A DNA stretch of 64,000 nucleotides from Lachnospiraceae bacterium (GTDB lineage Bacteria > Bacillota > Clostridia > Lachnospirales > Lachnospiraceae), in contig CAJTDN010000005.1 of assembly GCA_910574865.1 (NCBI GenBank), forward strand, positions 62,001-126,000. Direction: 5' to 3'. Both the position numbers and the translations under genes were made by a program. Below are positions 26,365 to 36,600 of this stretch, piece after piece (the stretch's first letter is position 1; every line of letters starts with the position of its first letter). The notes under the pieces were generated by a model. It was not told the DNA's origin. It saw nothing but the letters and a program-made list of their open reading frames with translations, and ran no database searches.

Positions 26365-27005
26365 AGTAAAATCGTTATCACGCATCCTGCCAAAATCGCC
26401 GGACACATCGGTATCACGTCTTTTTTCCCTTTTTTCTTTGTAATCAGAAAATAACAGGATTGGACGAATACCACGAGCAGCGAATAAATGACCGCCGTGA
26501 ATCCATTTATCATTCCGAAAAATAATGGCAATATGGAGAGCAGTTTCACGTCGCCCATTCCCAGCCCGTTGCGTGAAAAAAAACGCAGCATGATGCACAC
26601 GCACAACAGAATGCCGCACCCCAGCAAATCCGCCACGATACGCGCCGCCGCGTCCGCCGGCCCATAAAGCAGTTCACAAATCCAGATTAGCCCCCGCAGG
26701 GCGATTCCCTGCAAAATCCATTCATTGGGAATCGTGTTCGTCCTCCAGTCGATGAACGCGACCGGCCAGAGCAACGCCACCACCGCCACAAACTTCCAGC
26801 CATCAAACACACGCGCCGCGTCCGTCCTCCAAATCAGGTACACGGCCAGGAGCACGAGGGCGAACGGCATGCATTGAAAATACAGTTTTTCCCGTTTCGA
26901 CTCCGGCTTCGGCACGTCCTTTATTTTTTTCATAAATTGATACTCCGCGGCGCAGAGTAAAACCGCCACAATGATTGTCGCGTACCGTATCACGTTCAAA
27001 ATCAT
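26361..27005 (-). CDS. tadV: Prepilin peptidase (TadV/CpaA-like, A24 family)
   Basis: About 214 aa with six or more membrane helices. It carries both aspartates of the GxGD aspartyl protease family: FIDWRTNTIPN (first Asp) and GMGDVKL (second Asp). There is no N-terminal methylase domain, as usual for TadV/CpaA. It would cleave Flp and the TadE-like pseudopilins encoded upstream in this locus. The in-frame ATG at 27005 has better spacing from AGGAG than the one at 27014. Confidence 0.9.
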   Translation of the reverse strand: MILNVIRYATIIVAVLLCAAEYQFMKKIKDVPKPESKREKLYFQCMPFALVLLAVYLIWRTDAARVFDGWKFVAVVALLWPVAFIDWRTNTIPNEWILQGIALRGLIWICELLYGPADAAARIVADLLGCGILLCVCIMLRFFSRNGLGMGDVKLLSILPLFFGMINGFTAVIYSLLVVFVQSCYFLITKKKGKKDVIPMCPAILAGCVITILL

Positions 27006-27082
27006 TTTCCCCATACTCCTGTTCTTTGCTACAATCCGCCGCTTAGGAACCGTTAAGAAGTGTCACGTTTTCCGCCGCGCTT

Positions 27083-28345
27083 TCATTTCCGCGCCGCCCT
27101 CCACAATCCGACCTCCGCGTCATATTCTATCGTGTAACCATTGTCTTCCAGCCATTCCACTTCCTGTCTGTAAATGCCGGACGCCTGTCTTGGATTCACT
27201 CCCATATAGAAATTTTTCCCATAACCGTCCTGTTCTTCTAAAAATCCTTTTACGATTTCCCATTGCGCGTCCGCGTCTTTTTTCGGAAGGCTGTTCCAAT
27301 CCTCCTTGGACATGCTGAAATATGTCATTCCGTATAAATCGGCCATAGCCTCATGTGATGAACCAAGTTCCAGCGTTCCTGGCATCGTGCCAATATAAAC
27401 CTGCGTGGAAAATGGGTTATGCGTGGAGTCGGATATGTACTCCCTCGTCGTTTTTTGCTTTGTCTCTTCCCCCGATGTAACGGTTTCGTCCTGCCCCTCC
27501 GTCTCATCTGACCCGCCGGTCTGTTCCTCGTTCTCCATCCCGTTTGACTCTTCTGACCCGTCCGTTTCTCCCGAACCGTCCTGCCCGTCCGCTTGCGCGT
27601 CACCTGCATTTTCTCCCCCTTCGGAGCCTTCGGATTTCGAATCTTCTTTCTTCCCTCCGACGTCCCTTCTGTCATCACCGCTTCTCGCGCACCAAGTCTT
27701 CGTATACGCGCACTGCTCAAACCGAAAATTAAAATCCACCCCCAGAAGTTTTAACAAATGCACCTCGTACTCCACGATAATCTTGATGTCGTCACCACCG
27801 CCCGAACAAACTTCGGAACGTTCAAAATGTAATCCATTATCAACCCCGCCTTCAATTCCCAGATGACGAAGATATGTGTCCGCGTCCGTTCCCATGCTCG
27901 CCAGCCGTTTCCTTGCCGCAAGCTTACACAACCCGTCCACGGTCTCCCCCTTTATCATATTGATGCCGCCCTCCGCCACCAAATTCAAAGAGCTCTCCCA
28001 AAACTCCTTGTCCATCACCGTCTTGGACAATTCGGAGATTTTCCCATATACTTCCGTGCTGCCATCCTTGAATTCGCTTGGTAATTTACCCGCCGTATCC
28101 AAGGTCTTGCGGCTATAATCCGCCTTTGCCGAAATCGCCGCCTCCTTTTCGTTCAGCCCCATCAGGGTATAAATATAGGTATAATTGGAAATGTCCTTGG
28201 CAATCCCATGCGTCAGCGTACTGATTTTCGCCTGCACCAGACAAATATTGACGATGGACAATATCGTGACAATTAAAAACATCACCGTCGTCAGGGAAAT
28301 CGTCGCCTCAATCACGACCGCCCCTTCCTGCCTTTTCCTTCTCAT
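27083..28345 (-). CDS. TadE-like pseudopilin with long extracellular region
   Basis: About 420 aa from the ATG at 28345, preceded by AGGAGG. A class III prepilin-like start (QEGAVVIEATISL, hydrophobic helix TTVMFLIVTILSIVNICLV) is followed by a large external part with an acidic Gly/Glu/Asp/Ser-rich linker (~235-295). It ends QEVEWLEDNGYTIEYDAEVG. It is one of two TadE-like proteins in the locus; minor pseudopilins are thought to initiate or cap the pilus. The C-terminal ~100 residues (THNPFSTQVYIGTMP) are unrecognised. Confidence 0.8.
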   Translation of the reverse strand: MRRKRQEGAVVIEATISLTTVMFLIVTILSIVNICLVQAKISTLTHGIAKDISNYTYIYTLMGLNEKEAAISAKADYSRKTLDTAGKLPSEFKDGSTEVYGKISELSKTVMDKEFWESSLNLVAEGGINMIKGETVDGLCKLAARKRLASMGTDADTYLRHLGIEGGVDNGLHFERSEVCSGGGDDIKIIVEYEVHLLKLLGVDFNFRFEQCAYTKTWCARSGDDRRDVGGKKEDSKSEGSEGGENAGDAQADGQDGSGETDGSEESNGMENEEQTGGSDETEGQDETVTSGEETKQKTTREYISDSTHNPFSTQVYIGTMPGTLELGSSHEAMADLYGMTYFSMSKEDWNSLPKKDADAQWEIVKGFLEEQDGYGKNFYMGVNPRQASGIYRQEVEWLEDNGYTIEYDAEVGLWRAARK

Positions 28346-28382
28346 CCAGCTTCCTCCTGCCATGCCTTCCTCTTTACATCTT

Positions 28383-31300
28383 TCAATATCCGCGGATTGA
28401 CTTGTATGGAATCTGATTCCAGCCGCCGCCCTCCGGCGCGTCCACACCGTAATTTGTCGCGATTGGCAAATCCAGCATCAGCGGGGCGACTTCCAACGTT
28501 GCGGTGCCTTGGAAATACACGACCGACTTGTTCATGGCAAATGAATTGCCGGTCACGTTATTCATGTTGACTTGTATCACGTCGGCTACCCTGGCATATA
28601 CGTTGTATTCCTCGCTTCCCATCAACTTCAAAAACAACAAAATCTTGAGATAATCGCTATAAAACATCGCGGAGGCCGATTTGCTTTTATTCTTCGTCGT
28701 CTCATTGACACCGTCTTCTGAAAACGTGCATTCCAAATCGTCCTTGCTCTTGGTTAATTCAATCGGCATCCCACATTTCAAGTACTGGATATCTTTTGCC
28801 GCCTCCATCGCGGTAAGCCCCAATATGACCACCAGCTTGAACAACGGCTTGGGAATAATCCCATAGGAAGCCGTTTGTACGCCGGCCGCTATCCCCTCCA
28901 ACAATTTACTATCCGTATAACCGTTATTTGCATTCCAATACCGCTGGAATACGGGAAACAAATCCAAGGCATAACGTATGGCAAATATCGTCCCATAGGC
29001 CGACTGCTTGTTTTCCTTGTTGCTCTTCCCATACAGAATATATTCCACTTCATTTCCATAAGAATAATTATTCGCCGTGTCAATCAACTTGTTTGTCAGG
29101 CTTTTATTATAAGTATCCTTTAATTCCTTACTCACCCACTCTTTTGATACGGCAGCATACATCCCCGTATAATTGTCCAACGTAACCGTCTGTTTCTTCT
29201 TCATACAAAGCTCATATTTCCCCTCATATTCAAACGTGTCATAGCTAAACATGCGGGTAATATAGTCGAGCGCGTACAAGTCGTCCCGCAAAGCCACCGC
29301 GCTCTGCCCCACGTTCGCCCCGAAATTTGAAAACAGGTTCGCCACTTTCTCGGATATTTTTGACACGTCCGTCGTGATAATGCCCTCCGAAAGGTCTTTT
29401 CCATACTGCGCGGAGGGAAGGTTATCGCCCGTAATCTCATTATTGCTGTTCGGATTCCCTTTCCCCACGTCCTTTTGTTCTACCTTATCCTTGTATTTCT
29501 TTTCCTCATCTTTCTTCTTGTTCTCCTGCTCGTTTATCTTGCCGTCGTCGGCATCCTTGAATCTATTTACCATCCACTTATACAATTTGGGACTGTTCAC
29601 GTCCAATGACGGATTGTTTGAATTTGTTATCTGGATGTTCCCCACATTCTCCGGACCACTAAACACAAAACTGTTTTCCGCATAGATGTCCAGCGCGTTC
29701 TTGTCATATGTAATCCGCTTCGCGTCCACGCCCGACTTACTTTTGAACTTCTGATAACTGTCAATGTCCCTGACGCGGGTGCCATTGTATTTGTACCCGT
29801 CCACCATCGCCTTCAGGCTTTCCATCAGGCTCTTCATATTTTTCAGCCGCTCGAGCAACTCACCCACGGCCTCTTTCGTCACGTTTTTCTTGACCTCTTC
29901 GTCCAGTTCCGCAATCGCGCCCCTATCTTCCTTGGCCAAGTCCGTGCTATAGTTCGTGGCCGCCGAATTCCATTGCTCAAACGATGATTGATATTTATTC
30001 ACCAAATTCTTTAATTCTTCCGTTTTTTTAATCGCATTGTCAAGATACTTAATCGCGTTGTCAAATTTTGAATAATATTCGTTAAACGTACTATGAATCG
30101 ACTGAATCTTCGCGTTTGTCTCACCTGAATCTATACTACCTATATAATTATTTGAAAACCGATTCATCAAATTCGTTATCTGCTGGTAGGCGCTATTTGA
30201 ATTCTTCAAATACTCCTTGCACAACTTGTCATATTGGTCCTTCAAACTTTTATAATGCTCCTTCCGTGATTTCGTACCATCACTGTCGACCCCGCTTCTC
30301 CACGTCAAGGCGTATACTTCATTTTTTTCCTCCTCCGAAAGTTCCCATGTAGCTCCCTCTTCTCCCATTATTTTTGTAAGTCTTGCCATCCGTTTAATCA
30401 ACTTGTTAGCACTTGAAACATATTGGTCATAAGTCGAACGATTCGAACGTAAATTTCTATCCCACTCCCGCCAAAACTGGATGTCATACACAGTACCCGA
30501 ATTATATGTCGGTAGTTGGCGGTACAAGCCATCCAGACTGTTCGCCCTTGTCAAAAACTCACTGATATACTGCGATGTCGTATCAATATAAATATCCACC
30601 TGATCTTTTCTCACTTCGCTTGCCGTTGCCTGATAATTCACATCAATATATCCCTCTTGGAACTTTCCCATTCCTTCCGTATTAAAAAGATCCTTCACCA
30701 TTTTTTCATGGCATTGCCTATACTGGTTTTCCGCATCTTGAAGCGTCTGCTTCATCGTGTTCACCGCGTTCTCGTCAATCCCCAGGTTATTGTATTTTTT
30801 CAATTCTTTATATACTTCGTACGCCTTTTTACATACTTCGCCCTCGGCCTCGTAATAGTCCTTCTTTTTCTCCGTCAAATCCGCGTCGTCTTTTGTTCCC
30901 TCCAAATCCTTCGCCGCATTGCGCATCCTATCTAAAAGCTCCGCCACAGCGTCAATCGGTGCCCGGTATTTCATAAACTCCACGATTTCCTTTTTTACCA
31001 ACGCCGGATTGGCCAGCGTTCCGTTCGCCACCGGTGCCACCGTGAACTCTCCCCCGTCCGCCTCGCCAATCTGCAAAAGGTCAACGATTTCACCGCCATT
31101 TCCATTTATCATGCCGCTTATCTGATCCACATATTTTCTCGCGTCCGAATGCTCCACGCCTTGCGATGTGACACATGCCATGAAATACTCGTCCGCCGTC
31201 GCCAGAAATTCATCAATGTCCTGACACGATGCCAGCATCCCATAATAATCATTCAATATCGGGTCATATTGCGTCAGCACCGTATTCAGCGTCAAGTCCC

Positions 31301-31439
31301 CGGCCGATGACACGACCGACTGCGCCAGCCGGATCCGGCTCGCGTCCACGAACAAACAGCTAATCACGATAATCGGCACTAAAATGATGGTCAGAAAAAC
31401 CGTCACCGCCCCGTCCTTTTTACGAAATATCCGCATCAT
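28383..31439 (-). CDS. DUF5702 (TadG-like) pilus-associated protein
   Basis: About 1018 aa. The N-terminal KKDGAVTVFLTIILVPII helix is typical of DUF5702/TadG-like proteins, followed by a conserved SRIRLAQSVVSSAGDLTLN. A long external region rich in coiled coil (~150-600) and a Lys/Glu stretch (QENKKKDEEKKYKDKVEQK) precede a conserved C-terminal half with YALDYITRMFSYDTFEY. Such proteins sit in Firmicute Tad loci and may tether or guide the pilus at the surface. The start at 31439 follows a GGGGGACGAAGG region. Confidence 0.85.
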   Translation of the reverse strand: MMRIFRKKDGAVTVFLTIILVPIIVISCLFVDASRIRLAQSVVSSAGDLTLNTVLTQYDPILNDYYGMLASCQDIDEFLATADEYFMACVTSQGVEHSDARKYVDQISGMINGNGGEIVDLLQIGEADGGEFTVAPVANGTLANPALVKKEIVEFMKYRAPIDAVAELLDRMRNAAKDLEGTKDDADLTEKKKDYYEAEGEVCKKAYEVYKELKKYNNLGIDENAVNTMKQTLQDAENQYRQCHEKMVKDLFNTEGMGKFQEGYIDVNYQATASEVRKDQVDIYIDTTSQYISEFLTRANSLDGLYRQLPTYNSGTVYDIQFWREWDRNLRSNRSTYDQYVSSANKLIKRMARLTKIMGEEGATWELSEEEKNEVYALTWRSGVDSDGTKSRKEHYKSLKDQYDKLCKEYLKNSNSAYQQITNLMNRFSNNYIGSIDSGETNAKIQSIHSTFNEYYSKFDNAIKYLDNAIKKTEELKNLVNKYQSSFEQWNSAATNYSTDLAKEDRGAIAELDEEVKKNVTKEAVGELLERLKNMKSLMESLKAMVDGYKYNGTRVRDIDSYQKFKSKSGVDAKRITYDKNALDIYAENSFVFSGPENVGNIQITNSNNPSLDVNSPKLYKWMVNRFKDADDGKINEQENKKKDEEKKYKDKVEQKDVGKGNPNSNNEITGDNLPSAQYGKDLSEGIITTDVSKISEKVANLFSNFGANVGQSAVALRDDLYALDYITRMFSYDTFEYEGKYELCMKKKQTVTLDNYTGMYAAVSKEWVSKELKDTYNKSLTNKLIDTANNYSYGNEVEYILYGKSNKENKQSAYGTIFAIRYALDLFPVFQRYWNANNGYTDSKLLEGIAAGVQTASYGIIPKPLFKLVVILGLTAMEAAKDIQYLKCGMPIELTKSKDDLECTFSEDGVNETTKNKSKSASAMFYSDYLKILLFLKLMGSEEYNVYARVADVIQVNMNNVTGNSFAMNKSVVYFQGTATLEVAPLMLDLPIATNYGVDAPEGGGWNQIPYKSIRGY

Positions 31440-31467
31440 GTCCTTCGTCCCCCTGCCTTGCAAATTT

Positions 31468-32088
31468 TCACTTGAAAAATTCTCCCACTTTTGACGTGAA
31501 ATCTTTCACTTTGTCCGTCACTCCCGTGGAATCCGCAAAATCCATCGCCATGTCCACGTTTTGAATAAATTCCGGCGTGTCCGTCACCGGCACCGTGGTC
31601 TGGGAGCGAATCTGCAAAATCACTGGCGAATTCTCTCCCAGGAAACGGATGGGAAATCGAATCCGATATGTCACCTTCACGGAAAACGTGCTGGCGACCA
31701 AAGAACCGTTATATTGGAACTCGTCAATCACGATATCGCGCAATCCCATCCCGGCGAAAAAACCGGTTCCCAACGTCCTCAACTGTGTGTCTAATTCTTC
31801 GCGTACCTTTTCAACGGATGTCGATTTTCCCATCACACTGTGGTAAGGCTGGATATCATTCATCTGCCCCGGCACGGAACCTTGTTCCATGATGGTCTTC
31901 AGTTGCGGATCCGCCTGGTAAGCCGCCGCCTTCACCGCCGCTTTCGCCACGATGGCATCCACCTGGGAGCGCATGTAAAACATGTTGCCCATATATATCA
32001 AAAAAAGTAAAACAAAAAACATGATTGGAAACACGTAAGCCGCCTCGATAATCAAGGAACCTTTGTTTTCTTTCCATAAATTTCTCAT
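31468..32088 (-). CDS. tadE: TadE-like minor pseudopilin
   Basis: About 206 aa from the ATG at 32088 (AGGAAAATCA upstream). A class III leader and helix, NKGSLIIEAAYVFPIMFFVL, with Glu at the +5-like position as in TadE, and a ~150-aa external part. The upstream in-frame extension lacks a ribosome binding site and is rejected. It lies between the Flp pilin gene and the DUF5702 gene. It is a probable substrate of the A24 peptidase at 26361. Confidence 0.87.
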   Translation of the reverse strand: MRNLWKENKGSLIIEAAYVFPIMFFVLLFLIYMGNMFYMRSQVDAIVAKAAVKAAAYQADPQLKTIMEQGSVPGQMNDIQPYHSVMGKSTSVEKVREELDTQLRTLGTGFFAGMGLRDIVIDEFQYNGSLVASTFSVKVTYRIRFPIRFLGENSPVILQIRSQTTVPVTDTPEFIQNVDMAMDFADSTGVTDKVKDFTSKVGEFFK

Positions 32089-32159
32089 TGATTTTCCTCG
32101 CCTGGACAAGGGAGTGCGCCACGCCGGACGGCACGGCACATCTCCCCTTTCATTTCTTC

Positions 32160-32381
32160 CTAATTCACCGCATCTGTCGCATTTTGTGTAATCGTATTAA
32201 ACAATGTCTCTAACAGCCCTTGAATCTGAGTCCGAAACAACACCGCCAGCAGTACCGCCACACCTATCAGCACCACCATACTCACGATGTTCACATCCCC
32301 CTCTTCATCATACACGAGGCTCCATGCGAACATCTTCGCCTGCACCACGAGGCGCAACAACATTGCATCTACTTTGTCCAT
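32160..32381 (-). CDS. flp: Flp-type major pilin
   Basis: A 73-aa protein with the Flp1-like pattern: short basic N-terminus, DEEGDVNIVSMVVLIGVAVL with Glu at the processing site, a hydrophobic helix, and a short polar tail (LFNTITQNATDAVN). It is the probable structural subunit of the Tad pilus. The ATG at 32381 is 9 bp from GGAGG; the in-frame ATG at 32390 touches the site and is less likely. A GC-rich hairpin (32408) directly precedes the ribosome binding site and could protect or separately control this mRNA. Confidence 0.87.
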   Translation of the reverse strand: MDKVDAMLLRLVVQAKMFAWSLVYDEEGDVNIVSMVVLIGVAVLLAVLFRTQIQGLLETLFNTITQNATDAVN

Positions 32382-32407
32382 CGTTTTCATCCTCCTTCTT
32401 TTTTACC

Positions 32408-32430
32408 GCGCCCGCACGGGCGCTTTTTCT
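32408..32430 (+). terminator. GC hairpin plus T-tract antisense to the pilin leader
   Basis: GCGCCC-GCAC-GGGCGC followed on the plus strand by TTTTTCTTATTT is a textbook intrinsic terminator on the plus strand, where no gene ends. On the minus strand the same hairpin lies about 15 bases before the flp ribosome binding site. It may act as a 5' stability hairpin or stop antisense transcription. Confidence 0.6.
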
Positions 32431-32437
32431 TATTTCT

Positions 32438-32556
32438 ATACTCACGGTCGATGAGATCCGCCGTGAGTATTGCGCCAGCCGCAGCCGCAAAGCGGCATGT
32501 TTCCTTATGCGGCTGTGCGCATCCTCTTGTGCTGTGGGGCAAAAGTTTTGCCCCAC
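32438..32556. repeat. Palindromic repeat family B, copy 1 (three hairpins)
   Basis: Hairpins: ATACTCACGG/CCGTGAGTAT (32438-32470); GCGC plus AGCCGCA / TGCGGCT plus GCGC around GCCGCAAAGCGGCATGTTTC (32472-32520); GTGGGGCAAAA/TTTTGCCCCAC (32534-32556). The middle hairpin is homologous to 61986-62036, with conserved loop and changed stem. A small CCGC hairpin (about 32572-32590) follows. The gap from flp to tadC holds no gene. Confidence 0.7.
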
Positions 32557-32671
32557 GGTATATATCTAATCTGCGGCATACACCGCACCCTTGCTTCATC
32601 CATCCACCATACTGGCGCAAGTACTATATGGATGCCACCCGGACTATGGCAAGCCACGGCGCATTCCGCAG

Positions 32672-33547
32672 TTAGACACCACCTAAATTAGTAAATATCG
32701 GAACGACCACCATAATCAGTATCCCGATAAACATCATGAAGATGGGCAGCATCAGCTTGCTCGCCGCTTTCTCGCCCTCCCGCCTGACGTTTTGCTTCCG
32801 CACGTTCCACACTTCCGCGCTCTGCTCCTGCAGCATCGTCGTCAATTCCTTATTTCCTTTTTCCGTCCCTTGAATCAGCGTGGCAGAAAATTTCTTCACT
32901 TCCGGTATCATGCAGCGGATGCCGAACCGCCGGTACGCCTCCACCTCGGAAATCCCGTTGTGCATCTCATCCACTGAAAGGCGCATTTCTTCATAAAATG
33001 TCCCTTGCCCCGCACCCGCAATCAGTTCCCACGCCTCGCGCAATATCATTCCCGCATTGGTCAGAAGCGCCAGCTTGGACACCACCTCGGAAAAGTCCTT
33101 CAACAATTCCTCCGAGCGTTTTTTGATTTTTTGCCCGCTTTCCGTCAAAAAATAGTAAATCGCCACGCCGCTGTACACCACTGCAAGCGGAAGCAACATA
33201 ATTTCCCCCGAAAGCCCATACAAGATAAAGCCGGACAGAAACAGCAGCATCCCATAGGTAAGCGCCCTCGCGTAGGCCACGCGCAAATAAAATTCCACGT
33301 ATTTCTTCTCATAGAGCACTTCCAGTTCCTGGCGGAATTTTCGGTCATATTTGCTTTTATAATTGTAATGCGCCAGTTCCAAAACCGCGTATCCCGTGGA
33401 ATACAACTCTTTCAGTGGATATTCCTTTTCGTCCAGTGTCTGGAAAATGCTGTCGTATTTTTTTGATTGCAAGAAAAACAGCAACCAGATTCCCAGGAAC
33501 ACGCAGCCGATTCCCAAAACCACCAAATCCAAAATTGGTAAAAACAT
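32672..33547 (-). CDS. tadC: Tad pilus inner-membrane platform protein TadC
   Basis: About 291 aa with the type II secretion F (GspF) domain in its C-terminal half (LLKDFSEVVSKLALLTNAGM; GIRCMIPEVKKFSATLIQG) and four membrane helices, the last near the C-terminus (LMLPIFMMFIGILIMVVVPI). TadB and TadC together form the platform on which the ATPase acts. The start at 33547 (ATG after GAGGAGAGAAGAA) is preferred over an upstream in-frame start. Confidence 0.9.
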   Translation of the reverse strand: MFLPILDLVVLGIGCVFLGIWLLFFLQSKKYDSIFQTLDEKEYPLKELYSTGYAVLELAHYNYKSKYDRKFRQELEVLYEKKYVEFYLRVAYARALTYGMLLFLSGFILYGLSGEIMLLPLAVVYSGVAIYYFLTESGQKIKKRSEELLKDFSEVVSKLALLTNAGMILREAWELIAGAGQGTFYEEMRLSVDEMHNGISEVEAYRRFGIRCMIPEVKKFSATLIQGTEKGNKELTTMLQEQSAEVWNVRKQNVRREGEKAASKLMLPIFMMFIGILIMVVVPIFTNLGGV

Positions 33548-33562
33548 TTCTTCTCTCCTCGT

Positions 33563-33684
33563 TATGAGCACTTAGCGTTTGTGTTTTATACTAAGCGACA
33601 GATTTATCTGGCGCACAGTATAAACGCTTACGTGCGATACATGTCACCGCCGTTAGCGAGGTTTTCCCGAGCTTACCAGGTGAC
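33563..33684. repeat. Palindromic repeat family A, copy 2
   Basis: This lies between the kinase and tadC genes. Arm 1: GCAC-TTAG, a CGTTT/AAACG stem enclosing further hairpins (CAGAT-TT-ATCTG), then CTTAC-GTGC. Arm 2 (33643-33684): GTCACC, GTTAGC, loop GAGGTTTTCCCGA, GCTTAC, GGTGAC. The words ATGAGCACTTAG, CTTACGTGCGA and TTAGCGAGGTTTT match copy 1 at 1779-1882, whereas the stems differ compensatorily. Confidence 0.75.
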
Positions 33685-33687
33685 GCG

Positions 33688-36600
33688 TTATGAGCACTTC
33701 GCCATTAATTCTTCCATATTATAAACGTGTGTCTTTCGCACATATCCGCCCGGATAATCAAAGTACAATTCCGCCCCAATCACGTCGCTTAAGTATGGCA
33801 GTTTGGCCAGCACTTCACAGTTTCCATTTAACAAAATGCCATAATAACTTCCGTCCGTGGCGGCATATTGTGTGACAATGTAATCGCCTACCTCCGTCAC
33901 GTATGTCAGATAGGCATCCTTTTCCAGCTCGCACACCGGCTTGCCCGATTCCCTGTCATACACCGTCGGCGTTCCATGAAGCGGAGCCACGATTCTGTAG
34001 GCTTGCGTGAAATATTCCTCGTCCGCGTCCATTTGCGGTTTCTCGCCCGGCGATTCGGAAACCATTTCTCCCGTCTGCCCGTCATAAACCAGCATCGTCC
34101 CGTCACTGTAAGTCACTTCAAGCCGCTCGCCATCGCCGTCCCTGACATATTGTTGGTCATAAATTTGCCCGGCATCAGGCATTTCCACTTCGGCGACCAC
34201 CGCCCCATCGACTTCGCAAATACGAAATCCCCGGTAAGAAAACAACATCACCGTCTTTTCATCCGCACTGACCCGCGCCTCGGCGTGCTCATAGGAGGCA
34301 TCATAGCGAAACACTTCCGTTTCCGCCCGGCTTTCATAGCGCAAGATTTTTATAACCGGCGAATTCAGGCTGCCGCTCACCGCCACGCCATTTGCCGTCT
34401 GCACGAATTCGCCCGACCCGTCCTCCTCAAAACTTCCCTCCGATTTTGCGTTTTCATCAAAACATAACAACTTGTCCGCGGTCACGGCCACCGTATGTAA
34501 TCCGTCCGTGTGGAAGCTTCGAATGTCACCCGTCATGTCAACCAACGGCGTTTGCTCCCCGGTAAGCACATCCATTTTCACCAGCACGTTATTCCGCTGC
34601 AAATAAATTCCATTTGCATCCGTCGCCACCTTGCAGTACCCGTCCGACGCAAAGCCGCCCACCTGCGTTTTCACATCGGTGTCAATCACCACCACGATGC
34701 ACTTTGTCGCATTTGCCGATGCTTGCGGCTCCGAACCCGATTCCAACGCGGCGGTAGCCGACGGATTCGTATGCGCCTCCGAACCCGCCTCCGATGCGGT
34801 TTGCGATTGACCCGAGTCCGCCTCCGGCGACTTTATCCCTGATTCCGTTCCTGACAAATCAGACGCATTCTCCCGCGCCGCCGCCCGGTTCACGCCCGCC
34901 GAAAACGCGAAATATTTCCCGTAAAATCCGCCGTCAAAATTCGTATACCCGGATGTCTCATCTAAAATTTCCAAAACCGTGCCTGGCACTTGCACGCCTG
35001 ACACACTTAAATCCGCACCCGCTCCCGCCTCTCGCGAACCCGCATTGCGCAATCGACCCACATCATAGATTCTCAACGTCCCGTCCCGGAAGCTTACCGC
35101 CAGCAGCGTGCCGTCCTCGCTCAGTGCCAGCAAATTGTTATTCGGGTTCGCAAAGCCGTCATTTTCCGCCACGTTCTGGCTTTTTCCCTGAAAATCCACG
35201 CTGCCCAGTTCCTGCCCCGTGTCCGCGTCATACACGGTGGCAAATGTTTCTCCCTTATATATGGCCGCCACGGTTTTTCCATCTTTTGAAACGGCAATCG
35301 CCGTGGCGGGCCGTCCCGACCAGACTTCTCCGCCTTTCACAATATCATAAACCGCAATTCCATCCCGTCCCGCATAAACAATTCTTTCATTATTTAAATA
35401 CCGAACCTCGGCCAACGCCGACGTTTCTGCCGAAAACGTGGCCACGATTTTCGCCGTTTCCGTGTCGATTACTGCCACGAATCCTTCATAAATGCAGGCG
35501 GCCGTTTTTCCATCCGGCGCGATGCGCATCATGAGCGGATTACTTGGTAATTCCACGGCCTTGTATTTCTTAAAACCATCCGCCAGGTCATACACGCCCA
35601 GCGCGTCCGCCAACGCCCTCTGCGATTGTGGGAGACAGGCCGGGGTAAGCGGCCCGTCCTTTTCCGGCACGGTTTCCAGCGCAAGCCTCACCGCTTCCTG
35701 CTTGTCGCCTTTTGCAAGTGCGTTCTGAGAATACTCAATCAATTTTAAACGGCTTTCCACCACCTGAATCCGTTTCAAGCCGACAAACGAGGACAGCACG
35801 CCCAGCGCGAAACAAGCCCCGATTGCCGTGTACGCGATTCGGTTCGTCCTCTTAAAACGCCTCATGCGCGTGTCATTTTCATGCAAACGTGAAAACGCCT
35901 CCAGCATTTCCCCCGCCGTCTGATAACGCAAATCCGGGTTCGGATGCATTGCCTTGGAAATAATTTTCACAATCTGCGGGCTGAATTCCTTTTCCGAGAG
36001 CGAGGCCACCTCCATCGCGTGCCTGGCCGGCCTTCTTCCGCAAAGCAGATGATAAAGGGTCGCGCCCACGCTATAAATGTCCGACCTCACGTCGGGGACG
36101 ATTTTCTTCATCGACGAACCGGACGACCTTGATATCCCGGAGCCGAAATCGGAGGACATATTCGACGAGGAATTTGCCACCTTACGCGGTGGCACGCCAA
36201 ACGACACATTTGACAAACGCGGGTTCGGCTGGGAATCTGTTTCTATATTCCCGGTATCCGCCATCGTGCCCATATCAGAATATACGGTCTCCGTGTCCGT
36301 ATCCAGCATCGTCTCCGTATCCGTATCAAGCGCCGTTTCCGTATCAGGTTCCGCGCGTGTTCCCATATGTCGCGAATCCCCCGCCTCATTCATTGTTTCC
36401 GTTCTCGTGCCGGTCATCCCGCCCACCATCGAAAAATCCAGCCCGTAATGTTCCGGCGAGGCATATCCCGCGCTGCAGCCGACCACGTTTTCCTCGCCCA
36501 GCGCGAGGGCGATGTTGAAATCAATCAGACAAACATTTCCATCCCTCGTCCGCATCAGGTTCGCCGGCTTAATGTCACTGTGCACGAACCCCCGCGGCGG

